From an uncultured Algimonas sp. (GTDB lineage: Bacteria; Pseudomonadota; Alphaproteobacteria; Caulobacterales; Maricaulaceae): DNA of 64,000 nucleotides. Made by a program: the position numbers and the translations under genes. The notes under the pieces were generated by a model. It saw only the letters and a list, made by a program, of their open reading frames with translations, was not told the DNA's origin and did no database searches. Shown piece by piece: positions 11,314 through 20,919 of the stretch (within the stretch, counting starts at the first letter, position 1; each line of letters opens with the position of its first letter). The DNA is taken from the NCBI RefSeq assembly GCF_947498175.1, contig NZ_CANMJB010000001.1, positions 124,001-188,000 of the forward strand, given 5' to 3'.

Positions 11314-12668
11314 TAGTCGGACAATTCCGCGAGCCGCTGCGGATATTCGCCCGATTTGATCAGGGCGATGGCGCGCTGCAGCTGGTAATCTTCCTGGATA
11401 TCGAAATCAACCGGCGGATAGTCGATCACGGCGTCCGCCGGCACTTCCGCACCCTCTTCGGGGGCCGTCTCGCTGGCGTCTTGCGCATCGTCCACGGGAT
11501 TTTCGTTTTCGATGGCATTGGGCAGGTCGCGCTCGCTCATGCGCGAATGGTCCTCGCCGTCATCGGGAAAGGAGGAGACGAACAGGTCCGGGTCGATGCC
11601 CGTGGCCTGGATCGACCGGCCGTCCGGCGTGTAATAGCGCTGGGTCGTCAGGCGCAGTGCGCCGTCGCGTCCGCCGCGCAACGGGATGAGCGACTGGACC
11701 GATCCCTTGCCGAAACTGGTCATGCCCAGAACGATGCCGCGGTCGTGATCCTGTATCGCGCCCGCCACGATCTCGGATGCCGACGCCGACGCCTCGTCGA
11801 TCAGCACGACGACCGGCACCCCACGCAGCAGTTCGCCCGGCTCGGCATCGTAGTTCTGCTGGTCGGCCCCGTCGCGTCCGCGTGTGGAGACAACTTTGTC
11901 GCCGTCCAGAAAGTAGGAGGAAATCTTGATGGACTGGTCCAGCAATCCGCCGGGATTGGTCCGCAGGTCCAGCACGAGGCCGGGCAGGCGGCCATTCACC
12001 TGGCGGCGCAATTCCGTCACCGCGCCTTCGAAGCCCGGCGCAGCCTTTTCGTTGAACTGGCTGATCCGGATATAGGGCACCCCGTTCTTGATCTCGTGGG
12101 TCACGACTTCGCGGTCCACTTCGCGGCGCACCAGCGTGATGTCCTTCTGGTCTTCGTCCATGCGGGCGATGGTCAGCGTGACGCTGTCGCCGGCCTTGCC
12201 GCGTATCGTGTTGACCGCTTCGGTCAAAGACAGGCCCAGAACGGTTTTTCCATCGATTTCAATGATATAGTCGCCGGACTTGATCCCGGCCTCCTTGGCG
12301 GGAGAGCCGTCGATCGGGGCGACGACCTTGACGTAGCCGTCTTCCTGAGTGACCTCCATCCCGACGCCGACATAGCGGCCCGTGGTCTGTTCCTGCAGGC
12401 GGCGGAAATCTTCCGGATTGACGTAGGAGCTGTGTGGGTCGAGCGATTGCAGCATGCCGTTGATGGCATCCTCGATCAGCTCGCCGTCCTCGACCTCGAC
12501 GACATAGTCGCTGCGCACGCGCGCCATGACGTCGGCGAACAGGTCCAGCTGCTCGAACGTATCGGTGTAGGAAGGTTTCTCGACCGCGAGCGCCGCCTGG
12601 TTGGCCGTGGAGACCGCGAACAGGCTGACGGCGGCAACCGTGCCCACGAGCGGCAATACATATTTCAT
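11313..12668 (-). CDS. ctpA: Carboxy-terminal processing protease, S41 family (first tandem copy)
   Basis: Periplasmic C-terminal processing peptidase. The start at 12668 (MKYVLPLVG) is chosen over an upstream in-frame start because AAGGAGA lies 7 nt upstream and a signal peptide follows at once. The 451-residue product has a PDZ domain (GVGMEVTQEDGYVKVV; KEAGIKSGDYIIEIDG), the catalytic Ser in DEASASASEIVAG and Lys in TSFGKGSVQ. An acidic low-complexity insert near the C-terminus (about residues 395-420) is absent from the second copy. It lies directly downstream of envC. In other bacteria CtpA proteases act on cell-wall hydrolases and their activators, which fits the neighbour. Confidence 0.94.
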   Translation of the reverse strand: MKYVLPLVGTVAAVSLFAVSTANQAALAVEKPSYTDTFEQLDLFADVMARVRSDYVVEVEDGELIEDAINGMLQSLDPHSSYVNPEDFRRLQEQTTGRYVGVGMEVTQEDGYVKVVAPIDGSPAKEAGIKSGDYIIEIDGKTVLGLSLTEAVNTIRGKAGDSVTLTIARMDEDQKDITLVRREVDREVVTHEIKNGVPYIRISQFNEKAAPGFEGAVTELRRQVNGRLPGLVLDLRTNPGGLLDQSIKISSYFLDGDKVVSTRGRDGADQQNYDAEPGELLRGVPVVVLIDEASASASEIVAGAIQDHDRGIVLGMTSFGKGSVQSLIPLRGGRDGALRLTTQRYYTPDGRSIQATGIDPDLFVSSFPDDGEDHSRMSERDLPNAIENENPVDDAQDASETAPEEGAEVPADAVIDYPPVDFDIQEDYQLQRAIALIKSGEYPQRLAELSD

Positions 12669-12758
12669 CGGGCGTCTCCTTGCGAAATCATTGCCTATCG
12701 CCGCGACGGACGCGTTTCCAGTCAAATTGCTGCGATTTATGGTCCGACTTACAGACGT

Positions 12759-13907
12759 TTAACCTCGTCCGCCCATCCAGGGCTCCGGGTCGATGGGCCG
12801 CCCGTCGCGGCGGAGTTCCAGATAGAGGTCCGTGCGGCCCGACGTTTCGGGCATGCGCCCGATCGGCTCGCCCCGCTTCACCACCTCGTTCAAACCCACA
12901 TAGGGTTGGCCCAAGCCCGTCAGTGCCATGTAATGCGTATCGTCCAGATTGATGATCACGATGTAGCCCAGATCCATGCGGGGGGTCGGACTGACGAACT
13001 CCACGCGTCCCGCATAGGGGGCGAGGACCTGTCCGCCGCCCCGGGCCGAATAGGTCTGGCCTTCCGCCCCGCGCCCGAAGCCCTTCGTCAGCGAGCCCGT
13101 GACGGGCCGGACGACGCCGCCCTTGGCTTCGGCGAAGCGCACCGTGCCGGGCGGCAGGACGACCGGTTCGTCCGGCCGGACGCCCGGCTTGATTCGCGGC
13201 GTGATGTCATCGGGAATGGCTGCGACGCGTTCCAGCAATTCGCGCAAGGTTTCGGCTTCGCTGGCCAGCCGCACCGCCTCGGCGCGCGCCTTGTCCTCGT
13301 CGGACTGGATCGAGGCCTGCAGCGCCTCCTTCTGCGCGACGAGCGCTTCCGTCTGGGCGCGGCGGCGGCGCAACTCTTCGGTGTTGGCGTCGAGTTCGGC
13401 CTGTTGCGCCTGCGCTTCGGCGCGGCTTTCGGACACGCGTGCCGCCAGGGCGACCGTCTGCTCCGCCCGGAGCCGCAATTCGCGCGACAATATGTCGATC
13501 ATGGTCGCGGCCTGCGCCGTGCGCACGGCGTCGTCCGGATCGGCGATCGCCGCGGCGCTGGGCGCCATCTGAAGGCGCTGCAACGCGGCAAGCAGTTGCT
13601 GCGTTTCCATGCGGGTCTCGGCCAGCTCGGCTTCCAGCCGGTCCAGCGTCTGCGTCGCCTCGGCGACGCGCTCGCTGATCCGCAGGCTTTCGCGCTCGAA
13701 GGCGCGGGTCTGTTCGACATCCCGGGCGAGCGCGGCCTTCAGCTCCGCAATCTCGCGGCCGACCGTTTCGCGTTCGGTTTTCAGACGGGCTTCGGTCTCG
13801 CGCGCTTCGGACTCGGCCTGTGTCAGCGCGTCCAGGTCTTCGGCCTGCTGGGCGGCGACCGGACCGGCAAGGCCCAGTAGGATGAGAAGGAAAACGACGA
13901 GGCGCAT
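12759..13907 (-). CDS. envC: EnvC-like murein hydrolase activator (coiled coil plus LytM domain)
   Basis: Periplasmic activator of cell-division amidases. The 382-residue product has a signal peptide (cleavage after VAAQ, about residue 20), a long coiled coil to about residue 240 rich in Ala, Glu, Arg and Gln, and a C-terminal LytM/M23 domain from about residue 265 (GSLTKGFGR; VLAPYAGRVEFV; YIVIINLDDTHYMALTGL; LYLELRRDG). The zinc-binding His residues of active M23 peptidases appear replaced (LYLELR instead of HLHFE), as in EnvC, so it should activate amidases rather than cut peptidoglycan. The start at 13907 has GGAAGAG 6 nt upstream. An amidase of the matching type is encoded at 52328. Confidence 0.92.
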   Translation of the reverse strand: MRLVVFLLILLGLAGPVAAQQAEDLDALTQAESEARETEARLKTERETVGREIAELKAALARDVEQTRAFERESLRISERVAEATQTLDRLEAELAETRMETQQLLAALQRLQMAPSAAAIADPDDAVRTAQAATMIDILSRELRLRAEQTVALAARVSESRAEAQAQQAELDANTEELRRRRAQTEALVAQKEALQASIQSDEDKARAEAVRLASEAETLRELLERVAAIPDDITPRIKPGVRPDEPVVLPPGTVRFAEAKGGVVRPVTGSLTKGFGRGAEGQTYSARGGGQVLAPYAGRVEFVSPTPRMDLGYIVIINLDDTHYMALTGLGQPYVGLNEVVKRGEPIGRMPETSGRTDLYLELRRDGRPIDPEPWMGGRG

Positions 13908-13960
13908 GGGTGCTCTTCCGCAGGAAGGCATCGTTCGTCAATGCCTGGCGTGGTCGGAGT

Positions 13961-14431
13961 TCAGTCGCGGTGATAGGGCGTTCCGGCGAGGATCGTCAGG
14001 GCGCGGTAGATCTGCTCGGCCAGCATGACCCGCACGAGCTTGTGCGGCCAAGTCTGTGATCCGAAAGAGATTTTGCGTATGCCTGAGGGCAGGGCGGCCG
14101 GGTCGAACCCGTCCGCCCCGCCGATCAGGAAGACGGATGACGGCCGGCCCTCGTCGCGCAGCCGGACGAGCGCGTCCGACAATTGGCGCGAGGTGAGCGA
14201 CTTGCCGCGCTCGTCCAGGACGAAGACGGCCGCATCACGCGGCACGCCGCCGACGATTTTCTCGGTTTCGTCGGCGCGCGATCGGCACTTGCCCAGATCG
14301 ACGCTGTGTTCCTCGACATCGAGGAAACCGAGGCCTCGCGCCAACCCTCTGGCGCGGCCGAGATAGTCATCGACGAGATCGCGTTCCGGGCCGGTGCGCA
14401 GGGCACCGCCCGCGCGAAGAACCAGCCTCAC
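13961..14431 (-). CDS. rlmH: 23S rRNA (pseudouridine-1915 N3) methyltransferase
   Basis: SPOUT-class methyltransferase acting on pseudouridine 1915 in helix 69 of 23S rRNA. The 156-residue product has the RlmH hallmarks: VFVLDERGKSLTS, VFLIGGADG, ISFGSQTWPHKLVRVMLAEQIYRA and the C-terminal PYHR-containing end. The start is GTG at 14431, overlapping the rsfS stop as GTGA. The rsfS-rlmH pair is one of the most conserved bacterial gene neighbourhoods. Confidence 0.96.
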   Translation of the reverse strand: MRLVLRAGGALRTGPERDLVDDYLGRARGLARGLGFLDVEEHSVDLGKCRSRADETEKIVGGVPRDAAVFVLDERGKSLTSRQLSDALVRLRDEGRPSSVFLIGGADGFDPAALPSGIRKISFGSQTWPHKLVRVMLAEQIYRALTILAGTPYHRD

Positions 14432-14940
14432 TCCCTTGATTCGTTGGGAGTTGATTCGTCAGGGGAGCGTTCCGCCACGCCGCGCAAGCCGTCGGGCAGC
14501 GGGACGGACCAGATCTTCTCCAGATTGTAGAAGACGCGAACTTCCGGGCGGAAGATGTGCAGGATCACATCGCCGCCGTCGATCAGGACCCAGTCCTGGC
14601 CGTCCTGGCCTTCCGTGCCGATATCCTTGAACCCGGCCTGTTTCAGGCCGCGCAACACATAGTCGGACAGGGCGCCGACGTGACGGTTCGACCGCCCGGA
14701 CGCGACGATCATGTAGTCGGCGACGGAGGATTTGCCGCGAATGTCGATTTCCAGAATGTCCTGGGCGGAATTGTCGTCCAGGATCTCCTGGACGTAGCGG
14801 GACAAAGCTTGGGCGTCGTCATGGAGCGCGTCGGCTTCGGGTGTCCCGGCATTGATGAAAGGGGCGTGAGCGAGAGCGTCGGACAGGGTCGGTCTCCTTT
14901 GGTCCGGGGTGAGGGCTTTTGGCGTCGTTAGCATACTCAA
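14428..14940 (-). CDS. rsfS: Ribosomal silencing factor RsfS
   Basis: Binds uL14 of the 50S subunit and blocks subunit joining when nutrients are low. The 170-residue product has an N-terminal extension of about 45 residues, then the RsfS core: ILDDNSAQDILEIDIRGKSS, DYMIVASGRSNRHVGAL and DWVLIDGGDVILHIFRPEVR. A short acidic/polar tail follows. It overlaps rlmH by 4 nt and starts 10 nt after nadD. Confidence 0.96.
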   Translation of the reverse strand: MSMLTTPKALTPDQRRPTLSDALAHAPFINAGTPEADALHDDAQALSRYVQEILDDNSAQDILEIDIRGKSSVADYMIVASGRSNRHVGALSDYVLRGLKQAGFKDIGTEGQDGQDWVLIDGGDVILHIFRPEVRVFYNLEKIWSVPLPDGLRGVAERSPDESTPNESRE

Positions 14941-14950
14941 CGCGGCAAAA

Positions 14951-15550
14951 CTATGATGGCTCCGCAGACTGTCGCATCCGGATGCGCGACGAGGACAAAG
15001 GGTTGAGCGGCAGGGTCAGATAGGTCCAGGCGGGCGGGTCGCGGTCCTTGAGCGTATGCGCTTGTGCTTCCGACACGCGCGACTGTGCCACCCGGCGCGC
15101 CACCCGGCCCAATCTCGCCCTGACCGCTTGGCCGGGTCGCGCGACCACGGCGACCGGTACGAGCTCGAACAGCGCCTTCCAGTCCTTCCACTCCGGCATC
15201 TGCGCCAGATTGTCGGCGCCGATCATATAGACGAAGCGCGTATCGGCGTTGCGGTGGCGCAGGATCCGCAGCAATTCGACCGTGTAGCGCGTTTCCAGCC
15301 GGGTCTCGATGTGGCTGATCTTCATGGCATAGGGCAGGTCGAGCGCGCGGATCGTGTCGGCCCGTTGCCGCGCATCGGGCTGGGCGGGCTTGAGCGGGTT
15401 TTGCGGGCTGACGAGCCACCAGACCTGATCGAGCGCCAGTTCGCGCAGTCCGGCTTCGGCGACATGCAGATGGCCCGCATGCGCCGGGTTGAACGACCCG
15501 CCGAACAATCCGACGGCCAGCCCCGAGCGCGGTCTGCCAAGCGGTCTCAC
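14951..15550 (-). CDS. nadD: Nicotinate-nucleotide adenylyltransferase
   Basis: Forms deamido-NAD from nicotinate mononucleotide and ATP in NAD synthesis. The nucleotidyltransferase motif is GLFGGSFNPAHAGHLHVAE near residue 15, and later conserved parts are WWLVSPQNPLK, YMIGADNLAQMPEWKDW and the C-terminal SSSRIR motif. The product is 199 residues. The start is GTG at 15550, overlapping the proA stop as GTGA, so translation is likely coupled to proA. Confidence 0.95.
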   Translation of the reverse strand: MRPLGRPRSGLAVGLFGGSFNPAHAGHLHVAEAGLRELALDQVWWLVSPQNPLKPAQPDARQRADTIRALDLPYAMKISHIETRLETRYTVELLRILRHRNADTRFVYMIGADNLAQMPEWKDWKALFELVPVAVVARPGQAVRARLGRVARRVAQSRVSEAQAHTLKDRDPPAWTYLTLPLNPLSSSRIRMRQSAEPS

Positions 15551-16830
15551 TGACGCGAAGTTCCGTCGCCAGAGACCTGATACTTATAGCTTGTCAGCTG
15601 CTGGGCGCCGACCGGGCCGCGCGCGTGCAGCCGTCCGGTCGCAATGCCGATTTCCGCGCCGAAACCGAACTCTCCGCCATCGGCGAACTGGGTCGAGGCG
15701 TTGTGCATGACAATGGCGCTATCGACCCGGTCGAGGAAGATCTGCGCGGCATCCGCATCGGCCGTGATGATGGCGTCCGTATGGCCCGAGCCATGCCGGT
15801 CGATATGGGCGAGCGCCGCGTCGAGATCGTCGACGACGGCCAGATTGAGGACGGGCGCGAGATGTTCCGTGTCGAAGTCGGTGTCGTTGGCGGCGACCAA
15901 ACCGTCCGACAGCTCCATGGCCGCCGCATCGGCGCGGACTTCGCATCCCGCATCGGTCAGGGCCAAGACGAGATCCGGCACGAAACCCTTCGCGATGTTC
16001 CGGTCCACCAGCACCGTTTCCGTCGCCCCGCAGACACCCGGACGCCGCAGCTTGGCGTTGAGGATGACCGACTGCGCCATGCCGAGGTCCGCGGCGGAAT
16101 GGACATAGGTGTGGTTCAGCCCGTCCAGATGCGCGAGCACCGGCACGCGCGCATCGGTTTGCACCCGGTTCACCAGCCCCTTGCCCCCGCGTGGAATAAT
16201 GAGGTCTATCTTGCCGTCAAGGCCGCCCAGCAAGTGTCCGACTGCGGCCCGGTCCTGCGTCCCGACGAGCTGCACGGCGTTTTCAGGCATGGTTCCGACG
16301 CGCAATCCGTGCTGCACGGCTTTCAGGATCGCGCGGTTGGACTGGACCGCTTCGGACCCGCCGCGCAGGATCACCGCATTGCCCGACTTCACGCAGAGCG
16401 CCGCCGCGTCCGCCGTGACGTTGGGACGGCTTTCATAGATCATGCCGATCACGCCGATGGGAACGCCGACTTTCCTGAAGCGCAGCCCGTTCGGTTGCGT
16501 CCATGTTTCCAACACGGCGCCGACTGGATCGTCCTGATCGGCGATGGCCTCGACGCTGGCGGCGATGGCCTCGATTGCGGGACTGTCGAGCGTCAGCCGG
16601 TCGATCATGGCGGCGCTCAGCCCGCGCGCCGCCGCAGCTTCCACATCGGCCGCGTTGGCGGTGAGGATATGATGGGTCGCATTCCGCAATGCGGCGGCAA
16701 CCGCATGGAGCGCTTTCGTTTTGGCGTCACCGTCGATCGTCGCCAGGCTGCGCGAGGCGTCCCGTGCCTTGCGGCCCAGATCGCCCATGGCGTCTGCCAG
16801 CGCGCCGTGACGATCGTGAAGGGCGTTCAT
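15547..16830 (-). CDS. proA: Gamma-glutamyl phosphate reductase
   Basis: Second step of proline synthesis: NADPH-dependent reduction of gamma-glutamyl phosphate to glutamate semialdehyde. The 427-residue product is an ALDH-fold enzyme with GVIGMIYESRPNVTADAA, ILRGGSEA and the catalytic Cys region RRPGVCGATETVLVD. The start at 16830 (MNALHDRHG) overlaps the proB stop as ATGA. A longer in-frame start lies inside proB and is disregarded. Confidence 0.96.
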   Translation of the reverse strand: MNALHDRHGALADAMGDLGRKARDASRSLATIDGDAKTKALHAVAAALRNATHHILTANAADVEAAAARGLSAAMIDRLTLDSPAIEAIAASVEAIADQDDPVGAVLETWTQPNGLRFRKVGVPIGVIGMIYESRPNVTADAAALCVKSGNAVILRGGSEAVQSNRAILKAVQHGLRVGTMPENAVQLVGTQDRAAVGHLLGGLDGKIDLIIPRGGKGLVNRVQTDARVPVLAHLDGLNHTYVHSAADLGMAQSVILNAKLRRPGVCGATETVLVDRNIAKGFVPDLVLALTDAGCEVRADAAAMELSDGLVAANDTDFDTEHLAPVLNLAVVDDLDAALAHIDRHGSGHTDAIITADADAAQIFLDRVDSAIVMHNASTQFADGGEFGFGAEIGIATGRLHARGPVGAQQLTSYKYQVSGDGTSRQ

Positions 16831-17939
16831 AGCATCACCAGATTGTCGCGATGGATGACGACCGGACCGTAGGGATGGTCGATCTCGTCGGACCGCAGAC
16901 CGCACAAAGGCGGCAAGTCCGGGCTGTCATAGGCGGACAGGCCGTGCGCGATCTCGCAGCCATCCGCGCCGACGACGCAAACCGTGTCGCCCTTGGAAAA
17001 GGTGCCGGAGACGGAGACGAGTCCCGCTGCCAACAGGCTGCGGCCGTCGCCAAGCGCGTTTTGCGCGCCCTGGTCGACGACGAACCGTCCACTCGGTGCG
17101 AGGCTGCCGCGAATCCACTGCGCGCGCGCGCTGATCGGGTCGGCCTGGGACTTGAACAAACTGTGCCTGGCGCCACCTGCCAGGCGGCCCAGCGGATTGT
17201 CGGGCCGCCCGTCGCACACGATCATGTCGCAGCCGGAGTCCATGCAGATGCGCGCGGCGAGCAGTTTCGTCGCCATTCCGCCAGACCCGACCCCGCCTCG
17301 TTTATTGGCTTCGCCGCCCATGGCCAGCACATCGTCCGTCAGCCGCTCCACGACCGGAATGTGCTCAGCCACGGAGTCCAGACGCGGATCGGCCGTGTAG
17401 AGCCCGTCCACGTCGGACAGCAGGACCAGCATGTCCGCTCCGATCATCTGCGCCGTGCGGGCGGCCAGCCGGTCATTGTCGCCGTAGCGGATCTCCGCCG
17501 TGGCGACGGTATCGTTTTCATTGACCACCAGCACGACGCCCGCGTCCACCAGGGTCCGCAGCGCCGCGCGCGCATTCAACCAGCGCCGCCGGTCTTCCGT
17601 GTCGTCCAGCGTCAGCAGCGCCTGGGCCGAGCGCAGGCCGAACGCGCCCAGCGCATCGTCATAGGCGCGCGTCAGCCGCGATTGCCCAGCCGCCGCACAC
17701 GCCTGTTTCTGAGCCAGGGACAGCTTGGCGCGGTCCAGTCCCAGCACCGGACAGCCCAGCGCAACCGCACCGGAAGACACCAGAACAACCTCTGCACCGG
17801 CCGATTTCAGATTGGCGATGTCGCTGCATAGCCGTGTCAGCCAGGCGCGCCGCAGCGCCCCGCCCTCGATCAGCAGGGCCGATCCGACCTTGACGACGAT
17901 CCGTCTGTAGCGGTTCAGCCCCGTCACAGAGGCGACCAT
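16827..17939 (-). CDS. proB: Glutamate 5-kinase with PUA domain
   Basis: First and usually feedback-inhibited step of proline synthesis. The 370-residue product has the amino-acid kinase domain ([55 protein letters not shown]) to about residue 260 and a C-terminal PUA domain ([25 protein letters not shown]). Its start overlaps the last 16 nt of obgE, and its stop overlaps proA. Confidence 0.96.
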   Translation of the reverse strand: MVASVTGLNRYRRIVVKVGSALLIEGGALRRAWLTRLCSDIANLKSAGAEVVLVSSGAVALGCPVLGLDRAKLSLAQKQACAAAGQSRLTRAYDDALGAFGLRSAQALLTLDDTEDRRRWLNARAALRTLVDAGVVLVVNENDTVATAEIRYGDNDRLAARTAQMIGADMLVLLSDVDGLYTADPRLDSVAEHIPVVERLTDDVLAMGGEANKRGGVGSGGMATKLLAARICMDSGCDMIVCDGRPDNPLGRLAGGARHSLFKSQADPISARAQWIRGSLAPSGRFVVDQGAQNALGDGRSLLAAGLVSVSGTFSKGDTVCVVGADGCEIAHGLSAYDSPDLPPLCGLRSDEIDHPYGPVVIHRDNLVML

Positions 17940-18970
17940 CCGGCGGCCTCATCGGCGTCGGGTGCCCGCTCCGACGTGCGTCGCGCATCGACATGCTGGT
18001 ACAGAGCCGACAGCAGCGGTTTCAGCCCCTGCCGCGCGACGGACGAAACCAGGAAGACCGTCCGGCCGCAAGCCGATTCCAGCTCGGCCTTGGCCGCGGC
18101 CAGATTGTCTTCGCCCACCGTTTCGCACTTGGTCAGCGCCACGATCTCCGGCTTGTCGGTCAGGCCTTCGCCGTAAGCGTCCAGTTCGCCGCGGATGATC
18201 CGGTAGTTCTCCGCCGGGTCCTGGGATGTCGCATCGACCAGGTGCAGGATCGCCGCGCAGCGTTCGACATGGCCGAGAAAGCGGTGGCCAAGCCCGGCCC
18301 CGTCCGCCGCGCCTTCGATCAGGCCGGGCAGGTCGGCCAGCACGAACCGCTCGCCGGGCCCCAGATCGACCACGCCCAGATGCGGATGCAGCGTCGTGAA
18401 GGGATAGTCCGCCTGTTTCGGCTTCGCCGCCGATACGGCCGCCAGGAACGTCGACTTGCCCGCATTGGGTAGGCCGACCAGGCCAGCATCGGCGATCACT
18501 TTCAGCCGCAGCCAGATCGTGCGCTCTTCGCCCGGCTCGCCTGGGTTGGCATTGCGCGGCGCCTGGTTGGTGGACGATTTGAAGCGGGCATTGCCCCAGC
18601 CGCCGTTCCCGCCGCGCGCCAGCATGGCCCGCTGCCCGTCCTTGGCCAGGTCGACCAGCATCTCGTCCGTCTCCGCGTCGATCACCTGCGTTCCGACCGG
18701 CACCATCAAGGTGATGTCCTCGCCGGATGCGCCGGACCGGTCGCGGCCCATGCCGTGCCCGCCCGTGCCGGCCTTGGCATGCTGGCGGTAACGAAAGTCG
18801 ATCAGCGTGTTCAGATCGTCGGTCGCTTCGATGTGGACATGACCGCCGCGCCCGCCATCGCCGCCGTTCGGGCCGCCGAACTCGATATATTTTTCGCGCC
18901 GGAACGACACGCTGCCCGCCCCGCCATTGCCGGAACGGACATAGATCTTGGCTTGGTCGAGAAACTTCAT
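17924..18970 (-). CDS. obgE: GTPase ObgE/CgtA
   Basis: Essential GTPase in 50S ribosome assembly and stress/cell-cycle control. The 348-residue product has the Gly-rich Obg domain (residues 1 to about 158, with [23 protein letters not shown]), then the G domain: G1 GLPNAGKS, G3 [17 protein letters not shown]4 TKCE and G5 VSSVARQG. A full C-terminal OCT domain is absent, normal for many alphaproteobacteria. It follows a non-coding stretch of about 500 bp that probably holds its promoter. Confidence 0.97.
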   Translation of the reverse strand: MKFLDQAKIYVRSGNGGAGSVSFRREKYIEFGGPNGGDGGRGGHVHIEATDDLNTLIDFRYRQHAKAGTGGHGMGRDRSGASGEDITLMVPVGTQVIDAETDEMLVDLAKDGQRAMLARGGNGGWGNARFKSSTNQAPRNANPGEPGEERTIWLRLKVIADAGLVGLPNAGKSTFLAAVSAAKPKQADYPFTTLHPHLGVVDLGPGERFVLADLPGLIEGAADGAGLGHRFLGHVERCAAILHLVDATSQDPAENYRIIRGELDAYGEGLTDKPEIVALTKCETVGEDNLAAAKAELESACGRTVFLVSSVARQGLKPLLSALYQHVDARRTSERAPDADEAAGWSPL

Positions 18971-19476
18971 GGCGCGCTCTTAAGGGGTTGTTCGCCGTCG
19001 GACCAGGGCGGGGCGGGACTGGTGCGGAAATAGATCCGCGAAAATACCATTGGAATTTCGCATTGTTTCAGTGCCTTGCAGGAAAAACAGCGAAATAGAT
19101 CCGTGTTGGTCGATTCAAGGCTATTTTCAACTCACCCGGTCTGGACACGAGCGCTGCAGAACTCGCGCGGACCGGGGCCCGAAACGGCACTTGGCAGGCC
19201 GGATGGGAAAGATCGATGCCGCAGACACGGGGTGACGTCCGGGACCGGCGGTCGTCGGACCGGGAATGACGACCCGGAGACCGACGTTTCGAGCTTCCCC
19301 TTGCCATCCGGCCGCCGCTTCGGGGCATGGAACACCGTTTCCGACGCGTTTCCCATCCACACCAGCCCATCGCAACGGGACGGTGTTCCACGCTCGTGTC
19401 ACCCACCGCGAGCCGATCGATCCCCGCCGGACCCTTCGATGGCCGGTCGCAATGTTCGCCTGCCTGCCTGTCGCCC
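18971..19476 (-). other. Non-coding stretch between GNAT gene and obgE
   Basis: About 506 bp with no recognisable gene; short open frames on both strands have no family likeness. It contains a 12-bp direct repeat (gaaatagatccg at 19027-19038 and 19092-19103), an 11-bp inverted repeat (19328-19338 with 19380-19390) and an AT-richer part near 19020-19135 that may carry the obgE promoter. No tRNA or known RNA fold was recognised. Confidence 0.5.
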
Positions 19477-20037
19477 TCATCCGGCCGCCATGAGTTCGAG
19501 CCGCTCGCGCCGTTCCTCGGCGACGGCCGACATCTCGAACCGCCAAAGCGGATGGCGCGCATCGCGGCACAGGCTGTAGCTGTCAGACAGACCATCGAGC
19601 GCGGTGAAGCCGAGCTTGAGCAGCAACCGCCGGCTCGCCGGATTGTCCGTGAAGACTCCCGCGCTCACGGTGGCGTCCGGGTGCGCGCCGCGAAAGGCGA
19701 GCAAGGCAGCGCGGACCGCTTCGCTGGCGAAGCCTCGGCCCCAATGGGGTCTGCCGATCCAATAGCCCAACTCCCAGCTCCGGTCTTTGCGGGCGAAGCC
19801 GACGACTCCGATCAGCCGGTCGTCCGACAGGATGGCGCGGTGTATGGCCTGACCGGTGGCCTCGCGCGCCCGGAAGATGTCGATCAGGCCTTCCACGGAC
19901 CGGATTGGAAAAGGCGAGGGGAAGGAGCCCGTCATGCGCGCGACCTCCGGCGTGCCCGCGAGGGCGGAGAATCGCGCGGCATCGGCGCGTCGCAACGGGC
20001 GCAGGGTCAACCTGTCGGTCCGGATGGTTTCTTGCAT
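19477..20037 (-). CDS. GNAT family N-acetyltransferase (RimJ/RimL type)
   Basis: A 186-residue acetyl-CoA-dependent acetyltransferase. The start RTDRLTLRPLRRADAARF and the acetyl-CoA-binding motif A (LGYWIGRPHWGRGFASEAV, near residues 90-108), followed by NPASRRLLLKLGF, are typical of the RimJ/RimL-like group. The acceptor is unknown. Genes of this type are often found between rpmA and obgE in alphaproteobacteria, so its place is conserved. It lies about 120 nt downstream of rpmA on the same strand. Confidence 0.9.
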   Translation of the reverse strand: MQETIRTDRLTLRPLRRADAARFSALAGTPEVARMTGSFPSPFPIRSVEGLIDIFRAREATGQAIHRAILSDDRLIGVVGFARKDRSWELGYWIGRPHWGRGFASEAVRAALLAFRGAHPDATVSAGVFTDNPASRRLLLKLGFTALDGLSDSYSLCRDARHPLWRFEMSAVAEERRERLELMAAG

Positions 20038-20158
20038 GTCGGCCTCCTTGGAAAAAAGGGAGGCAGGGAAACGAAAAAGAGAAACCGGACGATCCGGTTT
20101 CCCTGCATATCAAGCGGCGGATCGTCCTGGCGGGCGACCCTTGTAAGAGAGCGGTCGC

Positions 20159-20428
20159 TTACTCTGCGGCTTCGGCCATCGGCTCGACGGACACGTAGGT
20201 GCGCTGGTTGCGTTTGGTCGCAAACGTCACGCGGCCGGCCTCTAGCGCATAGATGGTGTGGTCCTTGCCGATGCCGACATTGACGCCCGGATAGTACTTC
20301 GTGCCGCGCTGGCGGATGATGATGTTGCCCGGAATGACGGCTTCGCCGCCGAATTTCTTGACGCCGAGGCGGCGGCCTGCGGAATCGCGGCCGTTATTGG
20401 ACGAGCCGCCTGCTTTCTTGTGTGCCAT
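20159..20428 (-). CDS. rpmA: 50S ribosomal protein L27 (bL27)
   Basis: Large-subunit protein whose N-terminus reaches the peptidyl-transferase centre. The 89-residue product begins [16 protein letters not shown] and has [11 protein letters not shown] and [15 protein letters not shown], all standard. It follows rplU by 39 nt in a two-gene ribosomal operon. Confidence 0.98.
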   Translation of the reverse strand: MAHKKAGGSSNNGRDSAGRRLGVKKFGGEAVIPGNIIIRQRGTKYYPGVNVGIGKDHTIYALEAGRVTFATKRNQRTYVSVEPMAEAAE

Positions 20429-20467
20429 GTCGGTCTCCTGTTCCTGTGTCGGGGAAGGGCGTGCGCC

Positions 20468-20779
20468 CTAGCCCTTGATGCCCGTGATGCGCACAACCGT
20501 TTCCAGCTGGCGGTGGCCGCGTTTGCGGCGGTAGTTCTGGCGGCGTTTCTTCTTGAAGACGAGGACTTTGGCGCCCTTGCGCTGCTCGACCACTTCGCCG
20601 GTGACCGACGCGCCATCGACCAGGGGCTCGCCCACGGTGACGTCGCCGGCCTTACCGTGCATCAGCACGTCGCCGAAGGTGACTTTCTTGCCTTCTTCGG
20701 CGTCGAGTTTCTCGACGACGATGATGTCGTCCTTGGCAACCTTGTACTGCTTGCCGCCTGTCTTGATGACTGCGAACAT
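20468..20779 (-). CDS. rplU: 50S ribosomal protein L21 (bL21)
   Basis: Large-subunit protein binding 23S rRNA. The 103-residue product has [18 protein letters not shown] at the start and the basic RNA-binding end [15 protein letters not shown]. It is the first gene of rplU-rpmA, with a sigma70-type promoter proposed at 20891-20919. Confidence 0.98.
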   Translation of the reverse strand: MFAVIKTGGKQYKVAKDDIIVVEKLDAEEGKKVTFGDVLMHGKAGDVTVGEPLVDGASVTGEVVEQRKGAKVLVFKKKRRQNYRRKRGHRQLETVVRITGIKG

Positions 20780-20890
20780 GATCGTTCCGTCCTTGCTGTC
20801 TGGTGGCCAGGCCGAACGCGTTGCGTGCCGCCGAACCCAAAAATCACGAAAGCCGCGCGCGTGAGAGACTCACCGGCGGCAGTAGCGGGC

Positions 20891-20919
20891 GACCTAACCC
20901 TGCCTTGAAAAACTGTCAA
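20891..20919 (-). promoter_or_regulatory. Putative sigma70 promoter of rplU-rpmA
   Basis: On the minus strand a perfect -35 TTGACA (20919-20914), a 17-nt spacer and a -10-like TAGGTC (20896-20891), about 110 nt before rplU. The -35 and the spacing are ideal, the -10 only partly. Confidence 0.5.

Noticed and set aside
12740-12765. Second CtrA-like site near 12750 (TTAA with a distant TAAG)
   Set aside because: Only one half-site is correct, and the spacing or second half does not fit TTAA-N7-TTAA.
9169-13880. Long plus-strand open frames opposite the deacetylase, ctpA and envC genes
   Set aside because: His/Arg/Gly/Asp-rich composition typical of antisense frames in high-GC genes and no family likeness; all minus-strand genes there are well supported.
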